Source: Purshia tridentata
Lineage: Eukaryota; Streptophyta; Magnoliopsida; Rosales; Rosaceae
Length of the DNA: 64,000 nt
Assembly (NCBI GenBank): GCA_003254885.1
Contig: QANT01006444.1
Location: 1 to 64,000 of the forward strand
Direction: 5' to 3'
Part shown: piece after piece, positions 11,562 through 23,410 of the stretch
Numbering within the stretch: the stretch's first letter is position 1
Layout of the letters: every line of letters begins with the position of its first letter
Translations under genes and position numbers: made by a program
Notes under the pieces: model-generated
Seen by the model: only the letters and a program-made list of their open reading frames with translations
The model's database searches: none
What the model was told of the DNA's origin: nothing

Positions 11562-11920
11562 TTCTAAAAGTCATTTTGCCCAAAATTACAAGTTTGCCCG
11601 TCACTTTGAACCTCCGTATTTCTTAAATCGTAGCTCCAAACGACGCATGCTACGTGTCTATGAATTCGTGAAGTCGAGCTCTACGCAACCATGTCAAAGT
11701 CAACTCTAAACTCCAAATAATTTAAAAAGTCAACCTTGAGCTCTTTTATCACGTTCATAACTTTTTAACCGTAACTCTAAATCACCCATGCCGCGTGTCA
11801 ATGAACTCGTGAGCTCAAGACCTTCCTAACGGAAGCAAAGTCAAAGCTAAAATCTGGTTACAACCAAAAGTCAACGTTGGGCCCTATTAACATTCACTTA
11901 GGAAGGTACGGGTCGTTACA

Positions 11921-12646
11921 GCAACCGATAGCTGAACTGGGTTTTCCGGCACGATTTCACGACGGTAGGGGTGGTTGCCAGCGTGAGGAAGGCTGGGTAG
12001 GACGGCCGGCGGCTAGGTCTCGCCAGAAAATGGCCAGGTTGGCTAGTTTGTGTGCAAGCTGGGGAGAAAGGGGCGCGTGCAAGGAGCTCGGGAGAAAGAG
12101 AGGGAGTTGGGCGGGGCTGAAGGGGTCGCCGGAGCTAGGTTGATGTGGTGGTGGCCAGTGAGCTAGCCGGAAAGAGGGGGAGGCAGGCCAGTGTCGCACC
12201 TACAGGGAAGGGGGAGAGAAAGTCACCCCTGAAGGGGGTCTGCGCGAGAGAGATAAAGGGGAGAGAGAGAGCTCTAGAATATTCTAGAAAATTTTAAAAG
12301 AAACCCAAAATTATAAGTTTGCCCCTCACTTTAAACCTCTGTATTTCTTAAATCGTTGCTCTAAACGATGCAAGCTACATGTCTACGAACTTGTGGAGTC
12401 GAACTCTACGCAACCATGTCAAAGTCAAGTCTGTAATCAGAGCAATTCCAAAAGTCAACTTTTGGATCTCTTGTTACGTTCCTAACTTCCAAACCGTAAT
12501 TCCAAACAGGACATGCCGCATGTCAACAAACCCGTAAGCTCGAGACCTTCCTAACGGACCCAAGGTCAAAATTAAAATCTTACTAGAACCCAAAGTCAAC
12601 CTTGGCCCCATTTGAAAATTTATTTAGGGAAGTACGGGTCGTTACA
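11921..12646 (-). mobile_element. Family B LTR fragment
   Basis: This holds the GC-rich leader and the start of a family B LTR (TGTAACGACCCGTACTTCC on the minus strand at 12646). The rest of that LTR is not seen immediately to the left, where another B copy abuts at 11920. It may be the continuation of the LTR into which the 3975-11920 copy inserted. Confidence 0.75.
12277..12289. promoter_or_regulatory. Heat-shock-element-like array, three triplets
   Basis: GAATATTCTAGAA gives three perfect alternating triplets with spacers unlike those of the other copies. A preceding CTC is a near fourth unit. Confidence 0.5.
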
Positions 12647-12735
12647 CAAGATATGCCCTGTTATCATTCAACAGTATTAAAAAAATCCCAACAAATAATC
12701 TCTAATATGAAAGTAATATAAATTCACAATTCATA
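12647..12735 (-). mobile_element. Fragment related to the 19893-21878 LTR type
   Basis: AGATATGCCCTGTTAT and AATCCCAACAAATAATCTC match the LTR pieces at 23126-23190 and, in reverse, 21690-21760. It is the remnant of an older LTR broken by the B copy to its left. Confidence 0.6.
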
Positions 12736-12935
12736 ATCCATAAAATATCTATATACATGTACTACAAACTATAACACACCAAGACCCTAATGATTAAGGT
12801 ACACTAACACTATACTGCATCATCGTCGAAAGGGGTCGGTGGCGATAGGGTAGGGCCTCGTGTCCTATAGACCTCCTGCAAGATCCTCTCCCTCTGAAGC
12901 TGCATTGCCTGTTCCACCTGCGCGTTCACCCACGC
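12736..12935. other. Unassigned DNA with a short minus-strand frame
   Basis: A minus-strand open frame of about 40 codons ends at 12810 with ...PPTPFDDDAV and contains a glutamine-rich stretch (VEQAMQLQRERILQEV). It could be the tail of a transposon or host protein. I do not recognise it, and it abuts a family A LTR end at 12936. Confidence 0.3.
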
Positions 12936-14934
12936 TGTCAAGCCCCGACCCTCAGGCACGTGAAAAACAACTGAATCTGAAAACTGTTTCCTGAAACTGT
13001 GAGCCCTTTTATTGAAACTGTGAGCCATGAATATAAAACAATTTACTGAAAAACAATTGTAATTTACAAAAGCACATTTATAAAACCAAACTGTAAAACC
13101 AAGTTCCAAAACACTGCTGGTCCAACTGCCTCGTCTTCTCTCCACTGTCTCCTCAGCCTGCTTAACCTGCAAAACAAACCCTGCACCCAACCACAGGTGC
13201 ACCAGGTTTAAACACAAACCTATTAAGCTCACTAAAGCCCGTATGAGTGAAATCTAATTAGAAACTTCAATTTCTTGAAACTGTGAGCCATGAATATAAA
13301 ACAATTGTTATTTACAAAAGTACCTTTATATATCGAACTGTAAAACCAAGTTCCAAAACACTGCTGGTCCCACTGCCTCATCTTCTCTCCACTGCCTCCT
13401 CAGTCTACTTAACCGGCAAAACAAACCCTGCACCCAACCACAGGTGCACCAGGTTTAAACACAAGCTCGGTAAGCTCACTAGAGCTCGTATGAGTGAAAA
13501 CTAACTGTAAACCTCAAATTAGACATTCAATAAAATAATCAAATCACAATCCATCTTAAGCCTCAAATCACAAGCAAACCACAGACCAGCAATCACAATC
13601 CTTAACTTGGTCGCCAATCCTCTAAACCAAACAAATTCACTGTGATCAGTAATACCTCAATTATCCTCAATTAATCCCTTTTAGTTGAAAATCACCTCGA
13701 ATTAGTCCACAAGATCCTGATCTGGAATCCAACTAAATTCTCCAACTGGAACTCACTAATACTCAAACAATAACCACTGATCCTTACTTAAAATCCAACT
13801 TAATCCTCAATTTCCCAAAATAACCTCAAACCTTTCAGGTTTTCCCATCCTAATCCGTACCAACTAACTAGCAAATCAGCAAGCAAGCACACAAAGCAAG
13901 CAAACAACTAACTCAACTGAAAATTAACTGAACTTAGGTTCACTCACAGTGAACATGCGAGAAGACTGAACTGCCCTTCGTGGCTCCTTTGCTTAGATTC
14001 TAAAATTCGGCAGCATGACAGCATCAGAAAATACAATTCCCAAGCCAAGCGTACCTGTTAAGACCAGAAAACGAACAGAACACACCAAAGTTCACAAACA
14101 GGTTGACAAACTACTGAAACGAGCGGGAACCACCACGCATGGTGGCTGCCCGACCCTCAGAAAACACTCAACAAGTCCAAGAAACTCACCCATGAGTTCG
14201 GGTAATTGGCCCGAGGCCGAAAACTAAGGAAGACAGATCGCTGGCACCACCACTCGCAGCGGGACCCGCAGTGGTCAACGGGTGGTCAACTGCACGGAAA
14301 CCAAAACCTCAAACGTCAAAAACAGGCTACACATCCATGTAGAGGAGATTGAGAGGATTGATTCTGAAACCTGGGTCGACGACCAAATGTGACCGAAAAA
14401 GAAAGAAAATGGCTGGAAAGCCGTCGGCCTATCTAGCTTCGATCCGCCGCCTACAGAGCTTCGATGGATGATCGGAGGACACCACTGTGACGGGTTCAAC
14501 GAGACAAAGAAGTCTGGGCAGGTGGGAGGTCGCGTCGTCATCGGAAAAGAGAGATCGCCGCCGGCGACTATCACTGTGCGCGGTCGGAAACTCACAATTT
14601 GGGCTATTATGGGCGGAATGGCGACCAAGGGAAGGAGGAGGAGGAGGGAGGCACGAGCACAGCAAGCCGAAGCCCGGCCTCAGCCGTCGCCAGACACGCC
14701 CTCACGCGCTAGTGGAAGGCGCGGCTGGAGAGAGGTGTCACGAGAGACAGAGAGAGACTGCGGGAGAGAGAGGAGAGAGAAACTGACAAAAAATCTGGGT
14801 TTCTGTGCTTTTAAAATTCAACTTTTCTAAAATTACAAGTTTGTCCCTCTCTTCAGACGTCTGTAACTTCCAAACCGGAACTCCATTTGACGCACGCTTC
14901 GTGTCTACGAACTCGTGAGGACGAAACCTTTCCA
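12936..14934 (-). mobile_element. Family A LTR, rearranged partial copy
   Basis: It starts at 12936 with the family A terminus (TGTCAAGCCCCGACC) and runs through the GC-rich leader to about 14934. It holds a tandem duplication of 263 bases (13014-13276 and 13277 to about 13510) and lacks the short-repeat cassette found in other A copies. No target duplication was found. Confidence 0.7.
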
Positions 14935-14996
14935 ACTCACTCACAGTGTTCCGCCCGAAAAGACTGAACTGCTCTTCTTGTCCTTCGTGGCTCCTT
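14935..14996 (-). mobile_element. Small family A LTR fragment
   Basis: The sequence TCACTCACAGTGTTCCG through GGCTCCTTTG matches the middle of family A LTRs (for example 30638-30695). It is sandwiched between two A copies and is a junction left by rearrangement or nested insertion. Confidence 0.65.
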
Positions 14997-16148
14997 TGAC
15001 ACGCCCCGACCCTCGGGCACGTGCCTAAACTGCTGAAAACTGACAATTGTTCCCTGTGGGCCCTGTTTCTGAAACTGTGAGCCATGAATATAAAATAATT
15101 TACTGAAATAACTGTAACTTTACAAAAGCACGTTTATAAAAATAAGCTGTAAAACGTTTACATAAAAAATCAAACTGTAAATAACTTTCTGAAACTGCCG
15201 CTGGTCCCACTGCCTCGTCTTCTCTCCACTGCCTCCTCAGCCTGCAAGCCTGCAAAACCAAACCCTGCACCCAACCACAGGTGCACCGGGTTTACACACA
15301 AACCCGGTAAGCTCACTAGAGCCCGTGTGAGTGAAATCTAACTGAAAACCTCAAAATAAACCCAATTAAAATAATCAAATTACAATACATTCTACGCCTC
15401 CAATCACAATCAAATCACAAATCAGAAATCATATCATTAACCTGATCACTAATCCTTTAACCAAACCAATTCCACTGGAATCCTTAACCCTCAAACATCC
15501 TCAATTTAACCTCTAACTGAAAGGTCACCTCAATTATCCTTAAATGATCCCCTAAACTGGAATCACCTAAATTTACACCACAAGGTCCTGACTAGAATTC
15601 CACTAGATTCTCCAATACTCTTAGAATCCTCGATATCCATTCTGAACTAACTTAAACCTCAATTAATCCTTCCACTGTTCTCAATAACCTTTAGAACCTA
15701 CTAAATCCTCAATTAAAATCACTAATACCCCGAAATATTTCACTTACCCTTAAATCTCGAATGACCTTTGTTTCTCCAACCTCGGAAATCAATTCTCGCC
15801 TAAACCTTTGAATTCCAAGTTTCTCAACACCTCACTGTTACCCTTTGAGATTCCCCAACTTTAAAACATTTAATAAATCCACTGAAAACTCTTTGTAAAA
15901 ATCCGCATTTGAAATCCATTTAGCAAACTCGCTTAGAAAACAATAAAGCTGATCAAGTCCCAATTTATAAAACAATAACTGAAAACTCTGATAAATCAAT
16001 AAAACTAATCAATTCCCCAAAATAGCAATTATGAACTGAAATCTATAATTACCCAAAATATCAATTATGAACTGAAATCTATAATTAGCAAGAACAACTG
16101 TAAACTGACAAGATGCGTACAACCATCACCCAATCCACATCCAGCTAG

Positions 16149-16352
16149 CCTGCCGTACATGCGCAGGGCTCACAACCTGCCGTACGCATGCAGGGCCAAT
16201 ATCCTGCCGTACATGTGCAGAGCCAGGGTCTGTCATACACATGCAGGGCCAACAACTGCCGTACGTGCACGCAGGGCCGCCCCCAAAGGGCAAGGCATCC
16301 CGACACACGGCCCAAAGCCTATGTGTGTGCCGTGATGGGTCCCAAAGACCTG
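16149..16352 (-). repeat. 27-bp tandem repeat array plus conserved block (in family A LTR)
   Basis: About five units are followed by the shared block; the layout is as at 4701 but with fewer units. Confidence 0.86.
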
Positions 16353-17238
16353 TATAACCTGAGAAGCTGAACGAGTACCAACTGGGTGCTTTGAAAACCG
16401 TACCAATCCGAAAATGATATTTCCATTTCAAATCACCGAAAACCATTTTCAAAACCTTTTTGGATATAACAGAAAATCCATCGAAACCAAAACTCGAACT
16501 TAATATTAAATCATTTCTTCAAGAACCAACGTCATCAAAAACGGATAAGTAAAATCCAATCTTTAATTTTATCCGAGAATAAACTGAATTCTCAAATCAG
16601 TTTCCAAAACCAAATCCATACTAAATCACCTTAAAAAGCCATAACTTAAAAAAAACCCCCGGGAATCCCAATCCTAGTCAAAATCTCCACCTGAATCCAT
16701 TAATCCTCAAACACCACCACTGATCCTTACTTAGCCCTCTCTGAAGCTCCAAACATTTCTTAATTCTGTAACCTCAAATATTCCTTAATTTACCGGTAAT
16801 CCAAATCCTAATTTCGTAACTTCCCTTAACTAGCAAACAGCAATCAAAACAGACAAGCACACAAGTAACCAAGTAATTAACTAAACTGAGGATTAAAGGG
16901 TCCTAGGTTCACTCACAGTGACCGTGCGAAAAGACCGAACTACCCTTCGTATCCTTCGTGGCTCCTTTGCTCGGATTCTAAAATCCGGCAGCATAACGGC
17001 ATCGGGGGTACCAATTCCCAAGCCGAGCGTACCTGCCAAACTCACCCACAAGCTCGGGTAGTTGGCCCGAGNAACAATCACGAAAAACGAGCGGGAACCA
17101 CCACACACGGTGGCTACCCGACCCTCGAAAACCACTCGAAAGGTACGAGAAGCTCACCCACAAGCTCGGGTGGTTGGCCCGAGGCCGAAAACCAAGGAAA
17201 CAGCCGCTGGAACCGTCACACGCAGCGAAGCCCACGAC

Positions 17239-17265
17239 GGTCAACGGGCGGTCAACGGCGGTCAA
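17239..17265 (-). promoter_or_regulatory. Three phased W-box cores in family A LTR
   Basis: GGTCAA lies at 17239, 17250 and 17260, the same 11/10 spacing as at 7945. A second triplet in the duplicated section lies at 17881, 17892 and 17902, the middle one reading AGTCAA. Confidence 0.5.
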
Positions 17266-18723
17266 CTGTCAAAAATGAAACTCGTGTTTAGCTAAAACAA
17301 ATTACATGGGCACGTAGAAGAGATCGAGGGGATCGATTCTCAAACCTGGGTCGACGGCCAAAAGTGGCCGGAAAAGGGAGAAATCAGGCCGGGAAGCCGG
17401 CGGCACACCCACTCTCAATCCGCCGCCCACGGCGGTCCAACGGCGCGATCGACCCCACCAACAGGCTGGGCTCGACGAGGGGAGAAGGTCTGGGCGGTCG
17501 TTGGGCCTCGTCGTCGCCGGAAACGGCGAGATCGCCGACGGTGACGCCAACTGTGCACTTGCGAATCTCCACTTTCCGGGCTGTTTCACGGCGAGCCGCC
17601 ACCATGGGAAGGAGGAGGAGGAGCCGGCGAGCACGGGAAGCCAAAGACCACGCCGGCCCGCCGCCGGACGCGCCCCCACGCGCTGGCGAAAGGCGCGGCT
17701 GGGAAGTGTAGTCGCGAGGAAGAGAGAGAACTGCGGGAGAGAGGAGAGNAAATCCGACAGTATAACGGCATCGGGGTACCAATTCCCAAGCCGCGCGTAC
17801 CCACAAGCTCGGGTGGTTAGCCCGAGGCCGAAAACCAAGGAACGCTCGCTGGGATCGTCATACGCGGCGAAATCCACAGCGGTCAACGGGTAGTCAACGG
17901 CGGTCAACTGTCAAAAATCGAAAGTCGTGTTTAGCTAAAACAAACTACATGGACACGTAGAGGAGATCGAGGGGATCAAAATTCGAACCTGGGTCGACGG
18001 CCAAAAGTGGCCGGAAAAGGAGGAAATCAGGCCGGAAAGCCGGCGGCACACCCACACTCAATCCGCCGCCCACAGCGGTCCAACGGTGCCATCGAACCCA
18101 CCAACAAGCTGGGCTCGACGAGGGGAGAAGATCTGGGTAGGTGGGAGGTCGCGTCGTCGCCGGAATAAGGAGATCGCCGATGGTGACGCCGACTGTGCGC
18201 GCGCGAAATCTCCACTTTCCGGGCTGTTTCACGGCAAGCCGCCACCACCGGAGGGAAGAGGGAGGCGGCGCGAGCACGGCGAGCCGAAGATCGACTCCAG
18301 CCGCCGCCGGACGCGCCCCCACGCGCCGGCGAAAGTCACGGCTGGGTGATGGGTCGCGAGGAAGAGAGAGACGCGTCAGGAGAGAGGAGAGAGAAATCTG
18401 GAAATTTCTGGGTTTCTGTGCCCTTTTTAAAAACCAACTCTTCCAAAATTACCAACTTGCCCCTCTCTTCACACGTCCGTAACTTTCAAACCGTAGCTCC
18501 GTTTGACGCGTGCTACGTGTCTACGAACTCGTGAGGACGAGACCTTTCCACTGAACCCAAAGTCAACGCGAAACGACCTCCCGAACAAAAAGTCAACTTT
18601 TTGCCCAACTTTAAAAGTCAACTTTAAAATTTAAAACCTCCAAAACGTTTTACTTTCAAATTAAAATCCGGAAAACTTTTAAAAACTTTTCAAAACCGCT
18701 TTTGAAAGGTGCGGGGCGTTACA

Positions 18724-19181
18724 CAGATCTCATCTAGATCTTGTATAGATCTTCCTATGAGATATGAGACTGAAGAGAGAGAGTTCAGGTGAGATGGAGC
18801 TGGAGAGACAAAATGAAGCTTGTTAGAAGAACAATGGCAGATCGGTGAAGTTAGAGGGATGAGAGTGTCTGAAGGGCTTTTGACCTCTTTGACTTAAGGT
18901 GCGATATGAATTTTTCATTAATTCATTAATGAACCCTTCCGGTTTTTGCCAAATACAAAGAGCCGCAAATTCCTTTTTTTTTGTGTTACTGGTCCAACAC
19001 AACAGTTTTGTCTAGAACTATTGTGTTTAATAATTTAGGAAAAATCTTAAACCCAAAATCATTGGGTATTATACTTTCATATAACTGTTTTTACAAAACC
19101 GTTGTGTAGTAAATTAAGATAACGGATAAAATATGAACCGTTATCTGTTAACTGATGTCTATTCACATTATTGTAGTAGTG
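18724..19181 (-). mobile_element. CACTA-type transposon terminal fragment
   Basis: Read on the minus strand from 19181 it begins CACTACTACAATAATGTG, a CACTA terminus. Subterminal phrases such as AACGGTTTTGT, AACAGTTTTG and CGTTATC recur in both directions over about 18990-19160, as is usual for transposase-binding ends of this superfamily. The interior side is cut by the family A LTR at 18723. No transposase is present. Confidence 0.65.
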
Positions 19182-19892
19182 AGCACAGATTGCACAACAT
19201 GATCAATATGATGATAGGCATCTCAATCTTATCTGTCAGACGTCTACAATGACCATCTATACAAGAACTCAAGAAAAAAAATTCCTTCAACACCAATACT
19301 CCATATGAGTGGCCACACAAAGGAAATATTTCTCTATTGGAATAATAAAATATAGACAATCGAAGAAGCATTTGAAGATGATGCTAGATGGTGGGATAAC
19401 ATAACAGAAGAAGAATATGAAGGGATAATCAACAGGATGGAAGATTAGATCGCACAACACCGTTCAGTACATATCCTAAGAGCAACAAACCAATTGCACC
19501 ACTTATGCAAAAAAATTAGAAGAGCAAACCATCAAATTAAGAAAAAGACAAAATGGGACCACTACACTTGTCAACTAGTGAGGGGCAAAAAAGTCCAAGT
19601 GGACCTTATAGGAAAGAGAATGCAGAAAATGGGTGTTAAGCGAAGTCACCCTTTATTTTCTCACGCAAGCCTTCTTCTTAGCCTTCCAGCCTAGCCAAGG
19701 TTGGCTGCCAAGCGGCAGCCAAGCTCCCTCTCTCTCTCTTTCCTCAAGCCATAGGCACCAAGTCCAACCTAGCCACTTGTTGGTTGATTAATCATCCTTT
19801 CAGCCAACCAATGGCTACCACATAGGCAAGAAAAGTAGTTGTCACTGTTTTCTTTGGCTGTCTCTTCCCTCTCTCACCCATATCTCACTCTT
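19182..19892 (+). other. Unrecognised stretch with degenerate coding-like segment
   Basis: From about 19302 to 19640 one forward frame reads like a protein relic rich in acidic and basic residues (for example WWDNITEEEYEGIINRMED and KKIRRANHQIKKKTKWDHY), with more than one break. I cannot name the family; it could be a virus-like or transposon fossil. A perfect hairpin, TTGGCTGCC/GGCAGCCAA with a 4-base loop, lies at 19701-19722. Confidence 0.3.
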
Positions 19893-21878
19893 TGTTACGA
19901 CCCGTCCCTAGTATTCCTTGTTGGATCCTATATTTTTAAAAGCATGTTTCTGCCCAAATTTTTATATAGTTACGTAGAGTTTAACCTCATGAGCGCATAG
20001 GAAGAAATGGCTTGTAATTTTGAGTTACGGTTTAAAAGTTATGCGCGTTTGAAGTTTGGAAGGGAAAATATAAATAGGAAAACTAATTTCATCTTTAAAA
20101 AAAAAAAATTCAAAATTATGCGTGAACAGTGTTTGGGCGATCAGAATTGCCGTCGCACTTTTCGACCACGCGTGGGGGAATGTGGGGACACGTGCAGCAT
20201 CTACTGGCATCAGGTTAGTCAGGTTTTGTTCGTCTCTTTGTTCTCTTTCCATCCATATCCAAATCGTCCCGATCGGGCCACTGTGGACGACAAATCAAGC
20301 CTTGTAAATTTCGGCTACCGTGAGTTTCAAATCCAAATTCCCACTTCGTCAGTTTGGTTCGATTCTTACTTTTCTGAAATCCTCACGTTTCAAGCTTTCC
20401 AACCATATATGATTTTCAATTTTTCGTGTAGGTTTGGATTTTCAGATCGGGGACATAAATTTCAAACTGAAATTGAGGTTTTCCGGCCATTTTTGGCCAC
20501 TTTTTGGACTTGGCCCAATTGACAAAGTTGTTTCTCTCGTCAAGCCCGTCGATTTAGTATAGTCAATTTTAAGGGTTGGAAACGTGCGGCGGTGCTGGAC
20601 CGTCCAATGACCAAAAATGTTCTTTTCCTTATTTTAAGGCTCTTGGGAACCAATTTGGACCTTACGTATTTGTACAGGATGATCGGGAGTGTTTTCGGGG
20701 GAGTTTTTGGGTGTTGGCCACTAGTTGGGTGATAAGCGAGGCTTACGTTTTGCTTGCCAAGTTTGTGAGTGGATTTTTGGTTTCAAAATTTGTCTTTTAA
20801 ATGTTTTAAGATTTGTTTTGAATTTATTTAAATATCTATTCTTTTATTCACAAATATTTTATCTTTTGGTATTTTGAGAATGTATATGTGATATGTTTTT
20901 TGGAGATATTGGTTTATGGTTTTTAAACCACTAGACAGTACCCGGGGGCAAATGGCTGGTTATAGGTCTTTGGGACCCATCGGTTCACACATATAGGCTT
21001 TGAGCTGTGTGTCCTGGTGCACTATCTACATACATATTGATAAAGTTGGCAATCTATGCGAACCATTGTGTGTTCGCATATTGATAAAGGTTAGCCATAT
21101 CTATGTACATGTACTTGGGCCACGTGTACGTATTGATAGAGAGTTTGTGGGTACTACGGTATGAGTTTTAAGTATTTTGATTTACTGGTAAATGTCTTGT
21201 GCTGCTACTACTTATATTTAATGTTTTAACTCTTGTAAATATTTGGAACCGTATATGCATATCTAGTTTTTATGAAATTATACATAGTATAATTATGAAG
21301 GTTTTGGATTTATGACGGGTGGGACCCGGGATTTGTGGTTTGATACTATGATTTTCTGAATTGGTTTTAAAACTAGGGAATTCGAAAGATAAGTTCTATG
21401 TTAATATTTTTATGTTGAAAATGGAAGTGTTTAAATTATTTTTGTCCACTCACTAAGTTTTATCTCATAGTTTTTTGTTTTAAATGTTCTCCTCCAGGTG
21501 ACAAGGATCCCGTTCGTGCCACTTGAGCATCGAGCCACTTCTGCGTCTTCTGACATCCGAGACTATTTAGGCATATTCTCATTTATTTATTTCAGTTATT
21601 CATTTCTTTCAAATGATGTAATTCCGTTAGATATGCTTTGAGGTCACTTTGAGGTGACCACTTTGGGTTTGTTGTCGATTTGATTATATTTTTGTTCAGA
21701 GATTATTTGTTGGAATTTTCTAGATATTGTTGAGTTATAACAGGGCATATCTTATTTTTGGGTAAGGCTTTTTACAAAGGAGATGCTGCCGAATTTTTCG
21801 ATAGGATCGGGGCCCATGTTTTGAGACGTGGCGTCCCCACAGAGTCGTCTCGGGGTAAACTCCAGGACGGTCTTGTCA
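19893..21878 (+). mobile_element. 5' LTR of a gypsy element related to family B, 1986 bp
   Basis: It runs from TGTTACGACCCGTCCC to GGACGGTCTTGTCA and is followed at once by a tRNA-Met-type primer site and gag, so it is the 5' LTR of a plus-strand element. It keeps only a short version of the conserved cassette (about 20965-21030) with no long repeat array, and it lacks the heat-shock-like array of other B copies. Confidence 0.82.
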
Positions 21879-21881
21879 ACT

Positions 21882-21893
21882 TGGTATTAGAGC
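21882..21893 (+). other. Primer binding site, tRNA-Met type
   Basis: TGGTATTAGAGC lies 3 bases after the LTR and matches the common plant retroelement primer site TGGTATCAGAGC (initiator tRNA-Met) at 11 of 12 positions. Confidence 0.75.
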
Positions 21894-21959
21894 ATTAGAT
21901 TTTAGATTCTGTAGACTTCGCACCTAGTATGCATCCATTTTAAATTTTGAGATTTCTTT

Positions 21960-23000
21960 ACTTTAGACCTTGTGGCTCGATGTGGATGTGGACGTGGTCG
22001 TGGGGGTGGGGTAACTCAATCACCATCACCTTTACCGCCACCTTCGCCACCACCAGAGGAGGGTGGTGACGATATGGGGAATGCGGCACCTAATGTTTAC
22101 CCGTTGGGGCACCTATGAAGGATCGAACAACTCGTCTTGAGCGAACCGTTAATAGATTGGCGGAGGTAGTTACCGTTTCAGTTCTTCAACGTCAGGAGAG
22201 GAATGAGTTGAGCAACATTCAGGAGGCCAAGAATCTAGGGGCCTATGTGTGTAAGTGTACCACTGATCCTGCGGAGGCTGACAAATGGATAAATCGAATT
22301 GAAAGGGTATTCCGGATTATGAATAGCAACGATCAACAGAAGCTGGATATGGCACAGTTCCTTTTGGAGGATGATGCTTAGTTTTGGTGGGAAACCACTA
22401 TGGATAGCACCAAGATTGGTGCGGCACTTACTTGGGCAGTGTTCCGGACTAAGTTTTATCAGCAGTTCTACCCTCGAATTTGCTGTGTGAATAAAAAGAA
22501 GGAGTCTCAGAGTCTGCTTTAGGGTAGTATGACAGTAATTGAGTACTCTAGGAAGTTTATAGAGTTGTCCAGGTTTGATCTGGGATTGGTAGCTGAGGAG
22601 GTTAAGAAATGTGGCAGGTTTGAGGATGGGTTGAGGGATGACATCCGGGACTTGGTGGTGGGATCTAGAAATGATTCCTCTTTGCATCTTCTCGAGGCAG
22701 CGACAAAAGTTAAGAGTTCTCTAAAGATTACTCAGGGTAACAAAGACAAGCGCCAACCGAGTCATGGAGGTTATGGGGGTGGGTCCAGCCAAGGACCACC
22801 CAGACGAGGCAATTTTAGTTCTGGTGCTCAAAAGGGGTCACAATTTGGTAGTAGGGATAATCGGGGTGCCAGCCACAGTTAGAGTTTCAGCCATGCATCT
22901 ATTGGTAGTACTGCTCGAGCGTCAGGACACACAGGTAGTAGACCGGAATGCCAAACTTGTGGCAAATTCCATCGTGGGACCTGCACTCGGAGTTCAGTGG
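21960..23000 (+). pseudogene. Ty3/gypsy gag fossil (Tekay/Del-like)
   Basis: Forward frames encode the retrotransposon gag domain: a leader with RTTRLERTVNRLAEVV, a core with DPAEADKWINRIERVF and KLDMAQFLLEDDA, then RFEDGLRDDIRDLVV and a glycine/serine-rich tail reaching a cysteine-rich, zinc-knuckle-like start. Gag forms the virus-like particle and binds element RNA. The copy is broken, with a few breaks, and stops where an oppositely oriented LTR begins at 23001; no protease or polymerase is present. Similar phrases occur in the minus-strand gag at 53252-54039, which supports the same broad clade. Confidence 0.75.
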
Positions 23001-23410
23001 TGATAGGACCACTTCGGAGTTTACCCCGAAACGACCTTGTGGGGATGCCACGTCTCATGACATGGGCCTCGATCCTACCAAAATTTGACAGCATTTCCTT
23101 TGTAAAAACCCTTACCCAAAAATAAGATATGCCCTATTATAACTTAACAATAACCAGAAAATCCCAACAAATAATCTCCGAACAAAAATATAATCAAATC
23201 AACAACAAACCCAAAGTGGTCACCTCAAGGTGACATCAGAGCATATCTAAAGGACTTACATCATTCGAAAGAACTAAATAACTGAAATAAATAAATGATA
23301 CTATGCCTACATAGTCTCGAATGTCAGAAGACGCAGAAGTGGCTCAATGCTCAAGTGACACAAACGGGATCTTTGTCACCTGGGGGAGAACATTCAAAAC
23401 ACAAAACTAT
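23001..23410 (-). mobile_element. LTR fragment of the 19893-type, opposite strand
   Basis: TGATAGGACCACTTCGGAG through AACACAAAACTAT matches the last 400 bases of the 19893-21878 LTR in reverse orientation. It sits head-to-head with the gag segment and is followed directly by a family B LTR. Confidence 0.75.

Larger units (their letters stand above)
3975..11920 (-). mobile_element. Family B gypsy LTR (long subtype), split by a family A LTR
   Basis: On the minus strand this LTR starts TGTAACGACCCGTACC (11920) and ends at the TGTCA complement at 3975. Its own sequence occupies 3975 to about 5959 and 11129-11920, roughly 2.8 kb, with a family A LTR between. Flanks are GAAAC (3970-3974) and GCAAC (11921-11925), a 4 of 5 match consistent with an aged target duplication. 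No internal coding region adjoins it, so it reads as a solo LTR fossil. Family assignment to Tekay/Del-like Ty3/gypsy rests on other B copies that adjoin gag and a tRNA-Met primer site. Confidence 0.75.
14997..18723 (-). mobile_element. Family A LTR with internal duplications and two N joins
   Basis: It starts TGACACGCCCCGACC at 14997 and ends with the GGCGTTACA terminus at 18723. At 3.7 kb it is about 0.8 kb longer than other A copies because the W-box and leader section appears twice (about 17003-17748 and 17753-18400). Single Ns at 17072 and 17749 lie at the edges of these duplications, so part of the extra length may be an assembly effect. Confidence 0.72.

Noticed and set aside
12810-13232. 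140-codon minus-strand frame
   Set aside because: Most of it is family A LTR terminal sequence read through into the flank; only the last 40 codons are outside the LTR and are unrecognised.
19701-19722. Perfect 9-bp hairpin as a possible terminator or small RNA
   Set aside because: Short isolated hairpins are common; similar ones at 35739-35757 and 34265-34302 have no shared context, so no function is claimed.
21882-21893. TGGTATCAGAGC-type sites as parts of tRNA genes
   Set aside because: Only the 12-base primer match is present at each of the four sites, directly after LTRs; no cloverleaf.
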